From contig OZ287694.1 in assembly GCA_965649825.1 (NCBI GenBank), positions 2,294,001-2,358,000 of the forward strand: 64,000 nucleotides of DNA, given 5' to 3'. Position numbers and translations under genes: made by a program. Shown here piece after piece: positions 34,100 through 44,931 of the stretch. Numbering within the stretch: position 1 is the first letter of the stretch; each line of letters starts with the position of its first letter. The notes beneath the pieces are model-generated. The model was not told where the DNA came from. It saw nothing but the letters and a program-made list of their open reading frames with translations, and made no database searches. Origin of the DNA: Penicillus capitatus. Taxonomy: Eukaryota; Chlorophyta.

Positions 34100-34339
34100 T
34101 CAAAATCCAAGGCACTCCGACAAGCCCAAATTGAATATTTGACCAATGAAACATATGGTACTCCCCGTACAAAATCACCTTTCTTCTGGAGTTCCTGGGC
34201 CATTTATGGAGACAATGCCCCTATACCAGAAATAAACGGTTCGTTATTTGCAATTGATAATAAGTGGATGTTTATTTTAATTGGTTCAGCGCTTGTTTTT
34301 CTGATATTTTTCTTCAGGGTTAAACGAAAGACAAACTAG
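34097..34339 (+). CDS. C-terminal fragment of a CHAT-domain protein with membrane anchor, bacterial
   Basis: From the junction the frame reads SKSKALRQAQIEYLTNETYG and SPFFWSSWAIYGDNAPIPEI, the end of a CHAT (caspase-like) domain in TPR-CHAT proteins (KALRxAQ...PxxWAxFxxxGD). It ends with a hydrophobic helix WMFILIGSALVFLIFFF and a basic tail, stopping at 34339. The N-terminal TPRs and the catalytic His-Cys part are absent because the fragment starts at the chimeric join. AT-rich, different from the ubiX piece. Not expected to be expressed as it stands. Confidence 0.7.
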
Positions 34340-34429
34340 ATTCCTAAGAATTGAAATTTACAAGTTAGATTAAAGCTAGAATTTCTTAAAGTAATCCATA
34401 TATTCACGCAAAATTTTGATCAGAAATTT

Positions 34430-35383
34430 ATGAAGGTTACCGAGCATTTTAAGCGAGCAAAAGATCAAACATTAGTATCATTCGAGGTACTCCCCCCGTT
34501 GAAAGGAGGAAGTATGCAGAATATCTTTGATGCATTGGATCCACTGATGGAGTTCAAACCCCCATTCATTGATGTCACTTATCATCGTGAAGAGTTTGTT
34601 TATAATATGAAAGAAAGTGGATATTATGAAAAAACGGCAATCAGAAAAAGACCTGGTACAGTAGGGATTTGTGCATCTATTATGCATCGTTATGGAGTAG
34701 ATGCGATTCCTCACCTTATATGTGGAGGATTTACATTGGAAGAAACAGAAAACGCTCTTATTGACCTGAATTTTCTAGGCATCGATAATGTACTTGCACT
34801 CCGTGGAGATGCGCGCCAATTTGAAAGTAAATTCACACCAGAAAAAGGTGGTCATAAATACGCCAAGGATTTAATAAAACAAATAGACAGCATGAACAAT
34901 GGCATCTATTTGGATTCCAATATTGAAAATGGAGCAAACACTGATTTTTGTATTGGAGTTGCTGGCTACCCAGAAAAACATTTTGAAGCTCCAAATCTTA
35001 ATATGGACATCGAGTATACCCGTCAAAAGATAGAAGCAGGTGGAGACTACATTGTTACTCAAATGTTTTTTGACAATCAACATTATTTCAAGTATGTCGA
35101 AGAGTGCAGAAAAGCGGGAATCACAGTGCCGATTGTTCCAGGCCTCAAACCACTTACTAGAAAGTATCAATTGAATTCAATCCCTAGAAAATTCTTTGTG
35201 AATATGCCCGAAGAATTTGTCAAGGAAGTTGAAAAAGCAAGCGGCGATCAAATTAAAGAAGTGGGAATCGAATGGTGCATTCATCAATCCAAAGAATTAA
35301 AAGAAGCAGGTGTACCTTGTCTTCATTATTATACTATGGGAGATTCGATCACTACAAAAAAGATCATAGAAGGCTTCGCGTAA
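34430..35383 (+). CDS. metF: Methylenetetrahydrofolate reductase MetF
   Basis: FAD enzyme that reduces 5,10-methylene-THF to 5-methyl-THF for methionine synthesis. Complete at 317 residues. ATG 34430 opens MKVTEHFKRAKDQTLVSFEV with the SFEVLPPLK motif (the catalytic Glu region). IDVTYHREEF, HLICGGFTLEETENALIDL, VLALRGDAR (FAD-binding), YIVTQMFFDN and IVPGLKPL follow. C-terminal PCLHYYTMG is the family's end motif. It is bacterial in length and style, with no SAM-binding regulatory domain as in eukaryotic MTHFR. AT-rich, resembling marine Bacteroidetes. I see no clear operon partner. It is intact, unlike its neighbours. Confidence 0.93.
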   Translation: MKVTEHFKRAKDQTLVSFEVLPPLKGGSMQNIFDALDPLMEFKPPFIDVTYHREEFVYNMKESGYYEKTAIRKRPGTVGICASIMHRYGVDAIPHLICGGFTLEETENALIDLNFLGIDNVLALRGDARQFESKFTPEKGGHKYAKDLIKQIDSMNNGIYLDSNIENGANTDFCIGVAGYPEKHFEAPNLNMDIEYTRQKIEAGGDYIVTQMFFDNQHYFKYVEECRKAGITVPIVPGLKPLTRKYQLNSIPRKFFVNMPEEFVKEVEKASGDQIKEVGIEWCIHQSKELKEAGVPCLHYYTMGDSITTKKIIEGFA

Positions 35384-35994
35384 TTGATTCTTAATCATAA
35401 CATCTTTCTTGCTAATAATATAATGCTCTTCTCTAGGTTTGATTAAAGTCTAAGTCGAAAGGCTTACAGGAGGGGAATTCAGAAGTAGACTAACTTTCAA
35501 AGAAGATAGCTCCTGAAATAACCAAGAGGTAAAAGAAGCGTGGCCCTGACTGGGTTTTGGGATGACTGAACGATCTAGGAGAGTGGCGACTATAGTCGAC
35601 AAGAGAAGGAAGGCGAAAGGGGCAGGTGGCTTTAAGGCAGCCTTGCGTGCTGCATTGGGTCAGTCTAGATTTTTTTGGTTCGTTTTTTGGGCAATAAGAC
35701 TGATTGATCTTTTATGCAAATAAAAGTGATAATGAAATTATCAAAAGAAAGAACACGATAGTGGAGGGCGGAATGAACGCCCGTCCTTGCGAAGGACTTG
35801 TCTAGGTTGAAAATAATACCTTGAATTTAGGCAAAATATAAGAAAACCGGGGTTTTAATTTAGGAGTAAAACCTATGCAAACATAGATTTATAAAGAATA
35901 TTCCTAATTGTGAATATCCCTATTGGAAAATAAAATAGGAAGCATCTTTACGACACTTCCCATTAAAACTATTAGTTCAATTACTTGGTAATAA
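35384..35994. other. Bacterial intergenic stretch with a Bacteroidetes-style repeat
   Basis: No gene beyond short frames. Around 35625-35690 a GGCAGCCTTGCGTGCTGC near-palindrome is followed by a T-rich run with TTTTTTGGTTCGTTTTTTGG, of the type scattered in Bacteroidetes genomes near repeat sequences. This supports the bacterial origin. An AT-rich tract lies at 35860-35990. Confidence 0.5.
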
Positions 35995-36456
35995 TTAAAT
36001 AATAATGACAGCTACCTTATAAGAAGAACATTTGTCATTAAAACCTAAAATTCCAAGGTGTGGATGACTTATATTTCCCACAATATTACTATAGAATATT
36101 TTCTGTGTGTCTTGGAAATTTTTGTCATCATAAAGCGTAACTTTCAACTGCTTATTGCTATTGAAATCAGAAAGAGTTCCTTTCAAAGAAGTCGTTTTGT
36201 CATTAAATCCTTTTTTAAATGGATTCGTACTATACGAGTTTTTTAGATCTGAATCTGAATAACTTTGACCAAAACTTCTGCTTCGGGTTAGGTACCTGTC
36301 TTGATAAAAATTATCGTCATACAGCGTTACCGACCAGTCATCAAATCTCTTTCCGATAGTGTTTGTCCCTTGTGATTCAGTGTACTCAACATCATTGGGA
36401 TACAATGGAGAATCCTGACTTGTCAAAACAGTAATGTCAAATCCATTTTACACTAG
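35995..36456 (-). CDS. Beta/gamma-crystallin-like Greek-key protein, N-terminally truncated at the bacterial/eukaryotic junction
   Basis: Two Greek-key repeats are visible: WSVTLYDDNFYQDRYLTRSR and KVTLYDDKNFQDTQKIFYSN, each with the crystallin pattern (V-T-L-Y-D-D-x-x-F-x). NDKTTSLKG and NDKCSSYKV at the repeat ends resemble the N/D-x-x-S-S calcium motif. The frame has no ATG at its start and is preceded by a stop near 36457, exactly where the sequence turns into the eukaryotic copy A flank. The signal peptide expected for such a secreted protein is therefore missing. Bacterial, AT-rich. Confidence 0.65.
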
Positions 36457-36487
36457 GTAATAAGAGAGACAGCCTCAACGCACATTA

Positions 36488-38990
36488 TCACGCCCGATCA
36501 TGACGATCACCACGCAAGTCTTGGAGCTCTCCCCGAACTTTAGCAACACTCACAATCTCGTTGTCCACTACTGGCCTTACGACGACCACACTTCCTGATG
36601 TCAACTCAATCTGCATTGAATTTAGAGCACTCATCCCACTCATTATGGACCTAGACGCACTTCGTTGACTGTCTTCTGCAGTCTGCGGATCTGTGCGATG
36701 CGATCATCGGGGTGCACAACGAAGAAGGAACAATCGATGTCTCTCATTCTATTATCCAGTGAACAGATGACATCGAAACACACGGAATGCAGACTGGAGT
36801 CTGTAGCCACCGTGATACTGCCAAGGTATTTCATCTTCTTTTTTCGCGGATCCATAAAGATGCAGAAGAGAAGGACGCTGTCTTGTGGACGATTTGCATC
36901 GAGAAGCTTGTCCGTCGGTTGAAGGTAGAAAGTAACCGAACGCTTTGCACTTTTCTTTTCGTCCACACTTAAGTCCCAGAGGCGAAAGTCAAGTTCTTCC
37001 AATGCGTCCACACACACTGCTTTTGAAAAAGAACCATCTCTCTTTGCATTAAGAAGCCAAACTGTCGATCGAGATGAATCCAATCGCGCTTCTTCCTGAA
37101 TCTGTAAATCGTCCAGATCCTTTGCGCCCGGTTGCATGCTAAGAGCATACTTTGTTTTTTACATCCTTCGGCGATGTGGTCGGAAAGAAGCGGAAAATGT
37201 ACCTGGTCGGAATGCCAAAGACATCCGTCGATGCATTTAACGCGACGTTTTTTCTTATGTCTTGGTCTTTGAGGACTCGGATACCGCCTGGTGAACTGTT
37301 CGTACGATCTTTGCACTGTACGGATTTATCGTCTCTCATGAATGAAAGACGCAGTCCAAGCTTCAACCATCCGTCGAGCAAGAAAGGCCTCACATCGATT
37401 TCTCTGGATTCTTCGAACAGAAAGTTACTCGACCCACAGTCTCTTCGACTCTCTGCATTCACACATTTGTGACGAAAGATAAACGCATTGTTCTGCAGTT
37501 CCATCTCCAGGACAAACGTTTCGTTATCTCGCGCAGTTTTTATCCTTCGCTCCAATTGAACGGCGATTGGAGGGATGCTTACTTATCTCGTAACTCGACT
37601 CAAGAGAAGATTGATCGATAAGGAGTATCCGACATTCTATCGAAAGGTCAGTAAAGAGTGAATCTTTCCTCGTGACAATAAACCCCAACTCACTGTCTTC
37701 GCCGAATGCGCAATGCACGCAGACATTCCTGAAAACGCGACAACAGTCTCTTCAGTTGTGTTCCATACAACAGAACGGGGACATCATTAAGTACCATTCT
37801 CCAGGAAAATGCATATATTTCGCTCTATCCGTGTAAAAGACCTCTCCGTTCGATTGCGGCTTCAACCACAACTGCCACTGCAAACAAGACCTCAATTGTG
37901 AAAAACCTATTTGCTGTTTCGATGGGGACCATACCAATTTGTGAAAAATGTGTTTGCTAAGATCATAGTAGTTGTCTTCTTCTTGGAAAAATGCGATTTC
38001 GTCTTCTTTTCGATACAACCGCACACGGTACTCAATCAGAAGGCCATGATCGAAAACCGTCTCCACGTTTGTACGGAACACTCCATAGTCACCATTCTGT
38101 TGAAGCATGGCGCATGGACCTATACGAAATTGATGAGGTTGATAGAAGCATCGCGAACAGGCAAGAAACCCGGAATGAAATCAGGTTTCTTTATAAGCCA
38201 GCAGCATTTCTGTTGATGCGTCTCGTCGACAGGACTGCGCAAGTGCCAGGATACGTCGATGCTTGGCTCTGAGTCGGCCTTCAGATTCAGACAAACAGTC
38301 CTGCGTATCACACCAAAGCCTCAGGGACGTGGGAGATGTCCGTAAGGTGGTCGTCTTGCCAGTCGTATCCTAAAAAGGAAATCTCTTTCGTTTCGAGCGT
38401 CCAGTCGTCGCTTTTCGTAAAACGATTCTTCACTCCGACTAAATGGACCTGTCACAGCATAGGCGAAAGCGAGAATGTTGTCCGTAACGAAGGTGATAAA
38501 GACATACGGTGAGGATTCCTTGGTCCTCAGACTCCTTGACGCTTTTCAACTCGTAGCTGATTTCCAAGTCCTCCCCGCGCACGGAAGTGTAAGTCAGAAC
38601 ACCGTCTTCTTTATGGAGCTTCTTCAGAAAAGAGAGATGTTCTTGAGCGACTTACGCTGCGAAGTTCCCATCCGTGTCCGTGAAGAAACAAAGAGTGTGT
38701 GAGGTAGGACGATTTTGCAGAGCTTCTTGAAGTCACGAACGCGACACTGTACGAATCGCGTCCGCAAAAGCAAATGACCTTGTCGCTGTCGCTGAGTTGA
38801 CGCATTCTGTCGTACACTGGAATGGCCAGAAAGCCATCGATGGCGACCCGTCGACAGCTGAATGCAGTTCGCACGATCGTTCCACTGAACAAACAACGAC
38901 TGCAGCGTCAAATAGTCGCTATGCAACGCTCATACGTACCAGGCAGTAGAACTGCATCTTTGCAAGGCTTTCCTTAACGACGGTGTTCAT
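36488..38990 (-). CDS. USP7 ubiquitin-like-domain family protein, copy A
   Basis: Multi-exon gene of about 600 residues from ATG 38990 (MNTVVKESLAKMQFYCL). N-terminal exons hold GEDLEISYELKSV, EISFLGYDW, then CCWLIKKPDFIPGF, FLIEYRVRLY, LWLKPQSNGEVFY and DGWLKLGLRLSF (unknown domains). The C-terminal third matches the USP7/UBP12 ubiquitin-like pair: IRVLKDQDIRKNV with YIFRFFPTT (first fold), VWLLNAKRDGSFSKAVCVDA, and SVLLFCIFMDPRKKKMKYLG (second fold; LLFFKLYDPEKEELRYVG in plant UBP12). A conserved last intron of about 48 nt separates a final exon with SGSVVVVRPVVDNE, ending 36488. No MATH or Cys/His protease domain seen. The intron after FLGYDW appears GC-AG. Nearly identical in parts to copy F, which lies in inverse orientation. 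Homology with F ends abruptly near 36450 at the bacterial join. Confidence 0.65.
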
Positions 38991-40066
38991 CGATTCCGTA
39001 GATGCAGGGTAGCATAAAGTGTCTGTATGTCAATCAGATGTCCACTGCTGTGCCTCTTTACTTCGGAATGGTAGCACTGTCGTGATGGACTGATCCATAC
39101 AGCTGAACGCACGTTAATGTGCCTCTAGAAATGTACCATCGACGAGATTTGTGGATGCGAAACAGCAGGAGCTGCGAAAGAGATTCCAAGGCACAACGAT
39201 TGAAGCAGGCACTTGCATCTCGTCTCGTCGTCCAGGACGTCTCCTATCTCATACCCCATCAGCCAACATACCGCGTCTATCCGAACACACACAGTTAGAG
39301 CGGGATGGATCCCAGAGCAGCTTCTGCTTTACCTTCGGCATCAGTGTTACGGGACCGTCGTTGCCTTAAACCACGAGCAGTCGAGCGTCCATAGAACAGA
39401 CATGCTCGACACCATGTCCCGAGAAAGAAAAGGGGAACAAGATACTTGCGCTTCTGAAACTCGTCCGGCTTCCGGTCGATTCCATTCTGCAAACCATCCG
39501 TTGCGATCTTCTGACAAAACAGGCACGTCATCTCTGTTAATTGGACAGACGAGCGAGACAATGCGGTGTATAAACACAACGCAACGATCAAAGTTCGTCA
39601 TGTGTGTTGTGCTTTGAAGCGACGTTTCGCTGACTCACCTGCTGGAGTATGAGTTCTGCTGCGACAGCGAGACGTCTATCTTCTTCGGTCCATGCAATGC
39701 CTTGTGTAAATGTCAGGTGCACGAAACAAATGAGCGTTTCTGCAAAGGACTCATGCATTTTCACGGCGGAGAGCACTTCTCTCAAACTTTTCGTTTGGTT
39801 GTAGGGTCAAATCTTTTGCAAAGGTAAGTTTGAGCCGCCAGATTCCTTTTCATAGGTTTTCCTATTGAAGGTACTTATTCACACGGCATCTCTCGCAAAA
39901 ATTTCGAACAAAACGACGAAAGCGAATGCACATTCAACTTTTACGTTCGAAAATCTGATTTGGATGAAGCTTCGTTTCAGCAGAGAACGGACTCGATCAA
40001 GTAATAACGTAGTTAGGTGATCAAGGACGACTCTACGACGTTTCTTCAGAGAGACGTGACACGACG
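38991..40066. other. Upstream flank of copy A with fragmentary coding-like pieces
   Basis: Minus-strand frames at 39588-39785 (ESFAETLICFVHLTFTQGIA) and 39347-39601 look protein-like and may be upstream exons of copy A. Just upstream of the A start, HLIDIQTLYATLHLRNR is conserved with HLIAIQTLCAILHLQNQ upstream of copy F, which supports at least one further coding exon. Not assembled. Confidence 0.3.
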
Positions 40067-40474
40067 TCACAGACATGACGTGTAGTCGCGAACAATGCAA
40101 AACCAACGACTAGCATCCTCGTGGGATAATTGGCGAATCAGAACAGCTTTTGAAACATGGCGAAGAGCCCTCGTCCTTTCAAAAACACTAATGCTTTCTC
40201 TGAACATTAACTTTCTCGAGATTGGATCTATACTGCACGTACACTTCTTACTGGTCGTGTCACTTAATGCCGTTCGTTCTTCATTGGTTGATAATGAGGT
40301 CAGAAGTAAGCTTGCTTCGGGTGTAGCTACGGTTCGCCAACGACAGCGTTTTTCAGTAAGATCGTAAAGGACAAAGATCTGCCTGTCAGTGAGTGACTCT
40401 TTAATGGTATTAGTTTTCATGTATCGTTGAATGCGTCGAAGACCACGGTGGACAATTGCTAATCTTTCTAACAC
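40067..40474 (-). pseudogene. Possible relic exon of the USP7-like family
   Basis: Open minus frame with TDRQIFVLYDLTEKRC. It is weakly similar in pattern to the FLIEYRVRLY exon of the family copies and to the frame at 47942-48259. No ATG at its 5' end. Either a relic of another copy or an unrelated exon; weak evidence. Confidence 0.25.
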
Positions 40475-40817
40475 TGAAAATTGCGTCTTTTAACTTCAAC
40501 AGCGTGACTTCGTCGACAGTCACTTTATCCAAAAACGAGATCAAAGCTAGAAAGTCTCTGAAATAGTTCCATAAAGGATTTGATAGGCAAGACACTTCGC
40601 AGGATTCTCTCGATCGACACTGCAGGAGACATCTCGGCAGAAAAAAAACGACAGTCGCACACAGTGGGCCACCGACCGAGGGCGAAGATGAGGAGGAGCC
40701 TTAACACAGTTAAGCAAACGTGGGTGGATCAGTGCGGCGACACACAGTCCTGAGCATCTCAAAAACGACAACGCCGAGATAAACCAGAACGTCAACAACA
40801 CAAAGATTCAATCAAGA

Positions 40818-43190
40818 TTACACGCTCATATAGCTATTTATCGACGCCATAGCCCACATCAGATCTTCAGGAGGCGTGGAACGCAAACTTTGAAGCTCTC
40901 TGCGGAGTTTGTCAACATTCACGACCTCGTCTTCCTCGATTGGCCTGAGGATAATCACACTTCCCGATGTCATCCCACTCTGCATTGCACCCATTACTCG
41001 TTCGCATTCGGTACGGCACAGACACACCTCTTTAACTGTCTTCTGGAATATTCGAATCTGTGTGATATGATCCTCGGGAGACACACAGAAGAATGAGCAC
41101 TCCATGTCTTCCACGCTTTCATCAAGTGCGCAGATGTCTCCGAAACAGACGGAATGCAAACTGGAATCTTCCAAGACTTCAATGCTTCCGAGGTAATCCA
41201 TGTGTCTTGTCCGAGGATCCATGAAAATGCAGAACAGAAGAGTAAGATTTTTTGGAGGTCTCGCAGTCTGGTTCGTGTTTGATGATCCAACGTAGAAGGC
41301 GATCTTGTGGTTCTCTTCTGGTCCCTTCTGCACGCTCAACTCTGAGAGACGAAAGTCCAGTTCGTGTAAAGCATCCACGCACACCGCTTTCAGGATGACG
41401 CCACTTGTCCTTGCACATAGAAGCCAAAGAGGCAACTCAGATCGCGTCAAGTATGCATTTCTATCGATCTGCGGTTATCCACATTCTTTCTGCTTTCTGT
41501 TGAAAACGGAATAGAACATACCATTTCTTTCACATCCTTCAACGGTTTGTCTGGAGGACACAAGTAAGAACATCTTCTTTGACTGGCAAAGATGTCTACT
41601 GAACGCTTAGTTCTCACATATTCGCTAATGTGATCGTCATCGAGCACTTCGATTTCGACTCCCGACATCGACGGGACAGGCTCGCATCTAGGAATTATCT
41701 TTCCAAAAAGCAAGATACGTAATCCAAGCTTCAGCCAGCCATCTTGCACAAAAGATTTCACATCCACGATTTCGGACCGTTGTAATGGAGTTGAATACTC
41801 CATCTGGGAAGAATCTTGGAGCACTCTTCGATTCTCTGCAAACACATTCCCGTTATGAAACTCGATCTTTTGCCTTCTATTCGAATCGACAGCTATCCAA
41901 TAGCTGCTTACTCACCTAATTTGAAGCTTAACTCCGGAGATGATTGGTTGATGAGAAGCATCCGGCATTCAACTGAAACCAAGTCCGGACCTGACAGGTC
42001 CATAAGAGAATACTCTAACTTGCCATCTTCGGCATTCACACATTTCATGTAGAGTCCCCTGAAAAGCAGCAGTGGCAGTTTTCAGTCCTCCCACATCGAA
42101 TAGGAAGAAACGACGCAGACCATTCCCTCCCCCAGAGAATGAATCGATCTGACCAGAACAGAGTTTCATTTATTTCGGGTTTCAACCACAACTGCAACAC
42201 AAGATTCAAGAACGTACGTTATACTCAGGTGAGGAATCTTACCACAGAGAATACTTGTCTTCCACCTTGTTGGGTTATGAGTCTTTCGCCATTTTGATAT
42301 ATATGCACAAGAAGCGCAATAGAAAAGTCGTCATGAAACGTCTCCTCTTTCATCGGATAGGTCGCACCACACTGGCTATTCTTCTGAAGCTCGACGCTTG
42401 GACCTGGACGAAAATTGATGGCCGAGACGGGAGAACTTATTGACTAAGAGGAGACCGGGAACAAAATCGGGATAGGTCATCATCCAGCAGCATTGTGGTG
42501 ATTGTCCTCTGTCGACATAACTGTGTAAGCGCCAGAATACGCTGATGCTGTCTGCCCGCCATTTACTCAAAGAAACAGTCCTGACGTCAAACAAAGTTAT
42601 CAGCCACGTCTAGGATGTCTCTGGCAGTTTCGAACCAGTCATATCCCAGAAACGAAAATGGTTCCATCTCGCGCAGCTTCCAGTGATTTTTCATGGTTTT
42701 CTTGTTCGTTGATATCTATCACAGTGAAAGTGTCAGTGTCGATAACGACGATGTTGGGGCATACTCGAACGATGCCTTGGTTTTCAGATTCCTCGGTAAA
42801 TTTCAACTCATACACGAAGAAATCATATTCGTTTCTCCAAAAAACTCCACCTTTTCGAAACGCGTTAGGGGGATGTACAAGGTAGGAGACGTTTCGAGCC
42901 ACTTACGCTGTGAAGTTGTCATCTGTATGACTAGGAAACGAAGGGTACACGGCAGAACGGTGTTCGGCAGCGTTTTTTCGTAGCGACCTGCGTGACGCGA
43001 TACGAAATCTGATTGTTTAAAGAGATGCCGCTTTTGATGAGTCGGCGGTCCGATCGTATACAAAAATAGCCTAGATGGTGATCCGGAGCGACCTTTCAAC
43101 GGCCGGATCAACTCGCTAGAGCGTTCCGCGTCGACTGTTACTGGATTGTGATCGATACCTGTGTCGAGATAATTCTTAGATGTCCTCGAC
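40818..43190 (-). CDS. USP7 ubiquitin-like-domain family protein, copy B
   Basis: Same exon order as copy A. N-terminal pieces: SSELIRPLKGRSGSPSRLFL, LPNTVLPCTLRFLVIQM, then after an intron GVFWRNEYDFFVYELKF, FSFLGYDW, QCCWMMTYPDFVPGLLL and DGWLKLGLRILLF. C-terminal ubiquitin-like pair: IEVLDDDHISEYV, LWLLCARTSGVILKAVCVDA, and LTLLFCIFMDPRTRHMDYLG. The conserved last intron (GTGTGTCTGTGC to GCAATGCAG) leads to SGSVIILRPIEEDEVVNVDK, ending 40818 with a slightly longer tail than A. The W codon of FLGYDW is split by a GT-AG intron. The 5' end near 43190 is not fixed, because the upstream exon seen in A and F could not be matched here. Function unknown; no catalytic domain. Confidence 0.6.
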
Positions 43191-43517
43191 ACAGATTAGC
43201 AAACGTAGATGGGTCGTGCTGCGACATCCACCCAGTCCTAAACACTTCAAAAACGAGAACGTAAAGGAAAATCAGAGCGTCAAAAGTGTGAGGATTAATT
43301 AGGATTGGATGGACGCTTATGAGCGTGTTATCCTTGTAATGTAAGTCACACAGTAAGCGTCACATCCGCAGAACGCATGGACTGCAAGTCTTGAAGCTTT
43401 TGGCGAACTTTGTCGACATTCACGACCTCGTCGTCCTTGATTGGCCATACGATAATCACACTTCCTGATGTAACCTCAGTCTGCATTGAATGTATCACAC
43501 TCATCGCATTCACTATG

Positions 43518-43610
43518 GATAGTGTCGTGCGCGCGGCGCGCTGCGCCGGGCGCCGTCGGCGCGCATGCGGATGCGAGGCGGCTGGAGAAACGGTGGGCGA
43601 ACGCGGATTA
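43518..43610. repeat. GC-rich palindromic insert in the last intron of copy C
   Basis: CGCGCGGCGCGC followed by GCGCCGGGCGCC and GGCGCGCATGCG, strikingly GC-rich within AT-leaning surroundings. Equivalent introns of copies A, B and F are about 48 nt and lack it. Confidence 0.5.
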
Positions 43611-44931
43611 ATGATTAATTCTATGTCTTTGATTCTGCAGACTAGTCTCTGACTTGCCGTCGTTTCAGTCCATCAGATAGACATGAACACACTTCTTTGA
43701 TTGTCTTCTGAAATTTGCGGATCCGCGTAATGCGATCCTCGGGATGCATACAGAAGAAGGAGCATTCGATGTCTCTCATTCCTTCATCCAGTGAACAGAT
43801 GTCACCGAAGCAAACGGAATGCAGACTGGAATCTTCAACCACTTCGACACTGCCAAGGTAAGTCATTTTCTTCGTCCGAGGATCCATAAAGATGCAGAAC
43901 AGAAGAATCCAATCTTGTGGTCTTCGTGTGCATCGCCAGTCGTCGAGTGGCGTGTAGAAGACAATCGTATGTGTCTTGTACACACTTTCTTCCACACTCA
44001 ATTCACACAAACGAAAATCGAGTTCTTCGAATGCCTCTATACGCACTGCTTTCGAAACGACTCCATTTCGCCTTGCGTACAGTAACCACAGGGATGGGTA
44101 GCATCCAAGATATTCCGCGTCTCTATCGATCTGCAGACGTCCAAGATGTGTTACCTCATGAAAATCTATTGGACACGCATACCATCTTCTTCACATTGTA
44201 TAGCCGTGTTCTCGGAGAGCAGATGTAAACATAGCTGCTGGGAGTGGCATAGACGTTTGTCGAGCTCTCCGTCTCTACACGTTTTCTTATGTCCCCGTCG
44301 TTAAGCACTCTGATCCCGACTCTCGGGTCCAACAAATTAAGGCCATTATAGTGTCTCCGAACTTCTTCGTCCGGCGACCCAAAGGTCACTGGCATCGTCA
44401 TGACATACGGATCTGTGATAATCGAAAAACACAGTCCTATCTTTAACCAGCCATCGCGCATGAAAGACTTCACATCCGTCTTCTTTGTTTGCCGAAGTCC
44501 ACAGGAATCAAGATTCATGGACCCATCTTCTGGACAATACTTGTCTTCTGCAAACACACGCCAGTCGAGAAGGTACTCTACTTCGTCGCGCTATCTCGCA
44601 GAATCAGCATCTCATTGTCTCGCGTTTCTTTTTCGTTATGGCCATTGGCTGAACGGCAACTAAAAGTAGGCTCACCTATCTTGCAGCTCAGCTCTGGAGA
44701 GGCCTGGTCGATGAGGACCATCCGGCACTTGAATTTAGGATAGTCTTTGTCCTTCGTCAAGAATGTGACGCGAAATCCGAACGCGTCCTCCCCAGTCGAG
44801 CAATGCATGTAGATATCCCTGAACGGCAGCAGGTCGCCTTCTCCAATTCTCATAAAGAATGACGAAAAGCGTACCATGACCGTGTTTCGAGGTAACTCAT
44901 TCCTTCCGTCCAGAACAGCGATTCGTCTATA

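Noticed and set aside
34430-35383. metF as a horizontally acquired nuclear gene
   Set aside because: It is surrounded by truncated bacterial genes with two unexplained junctions and a scaffold gap. Contamination or chimerism is simpler.
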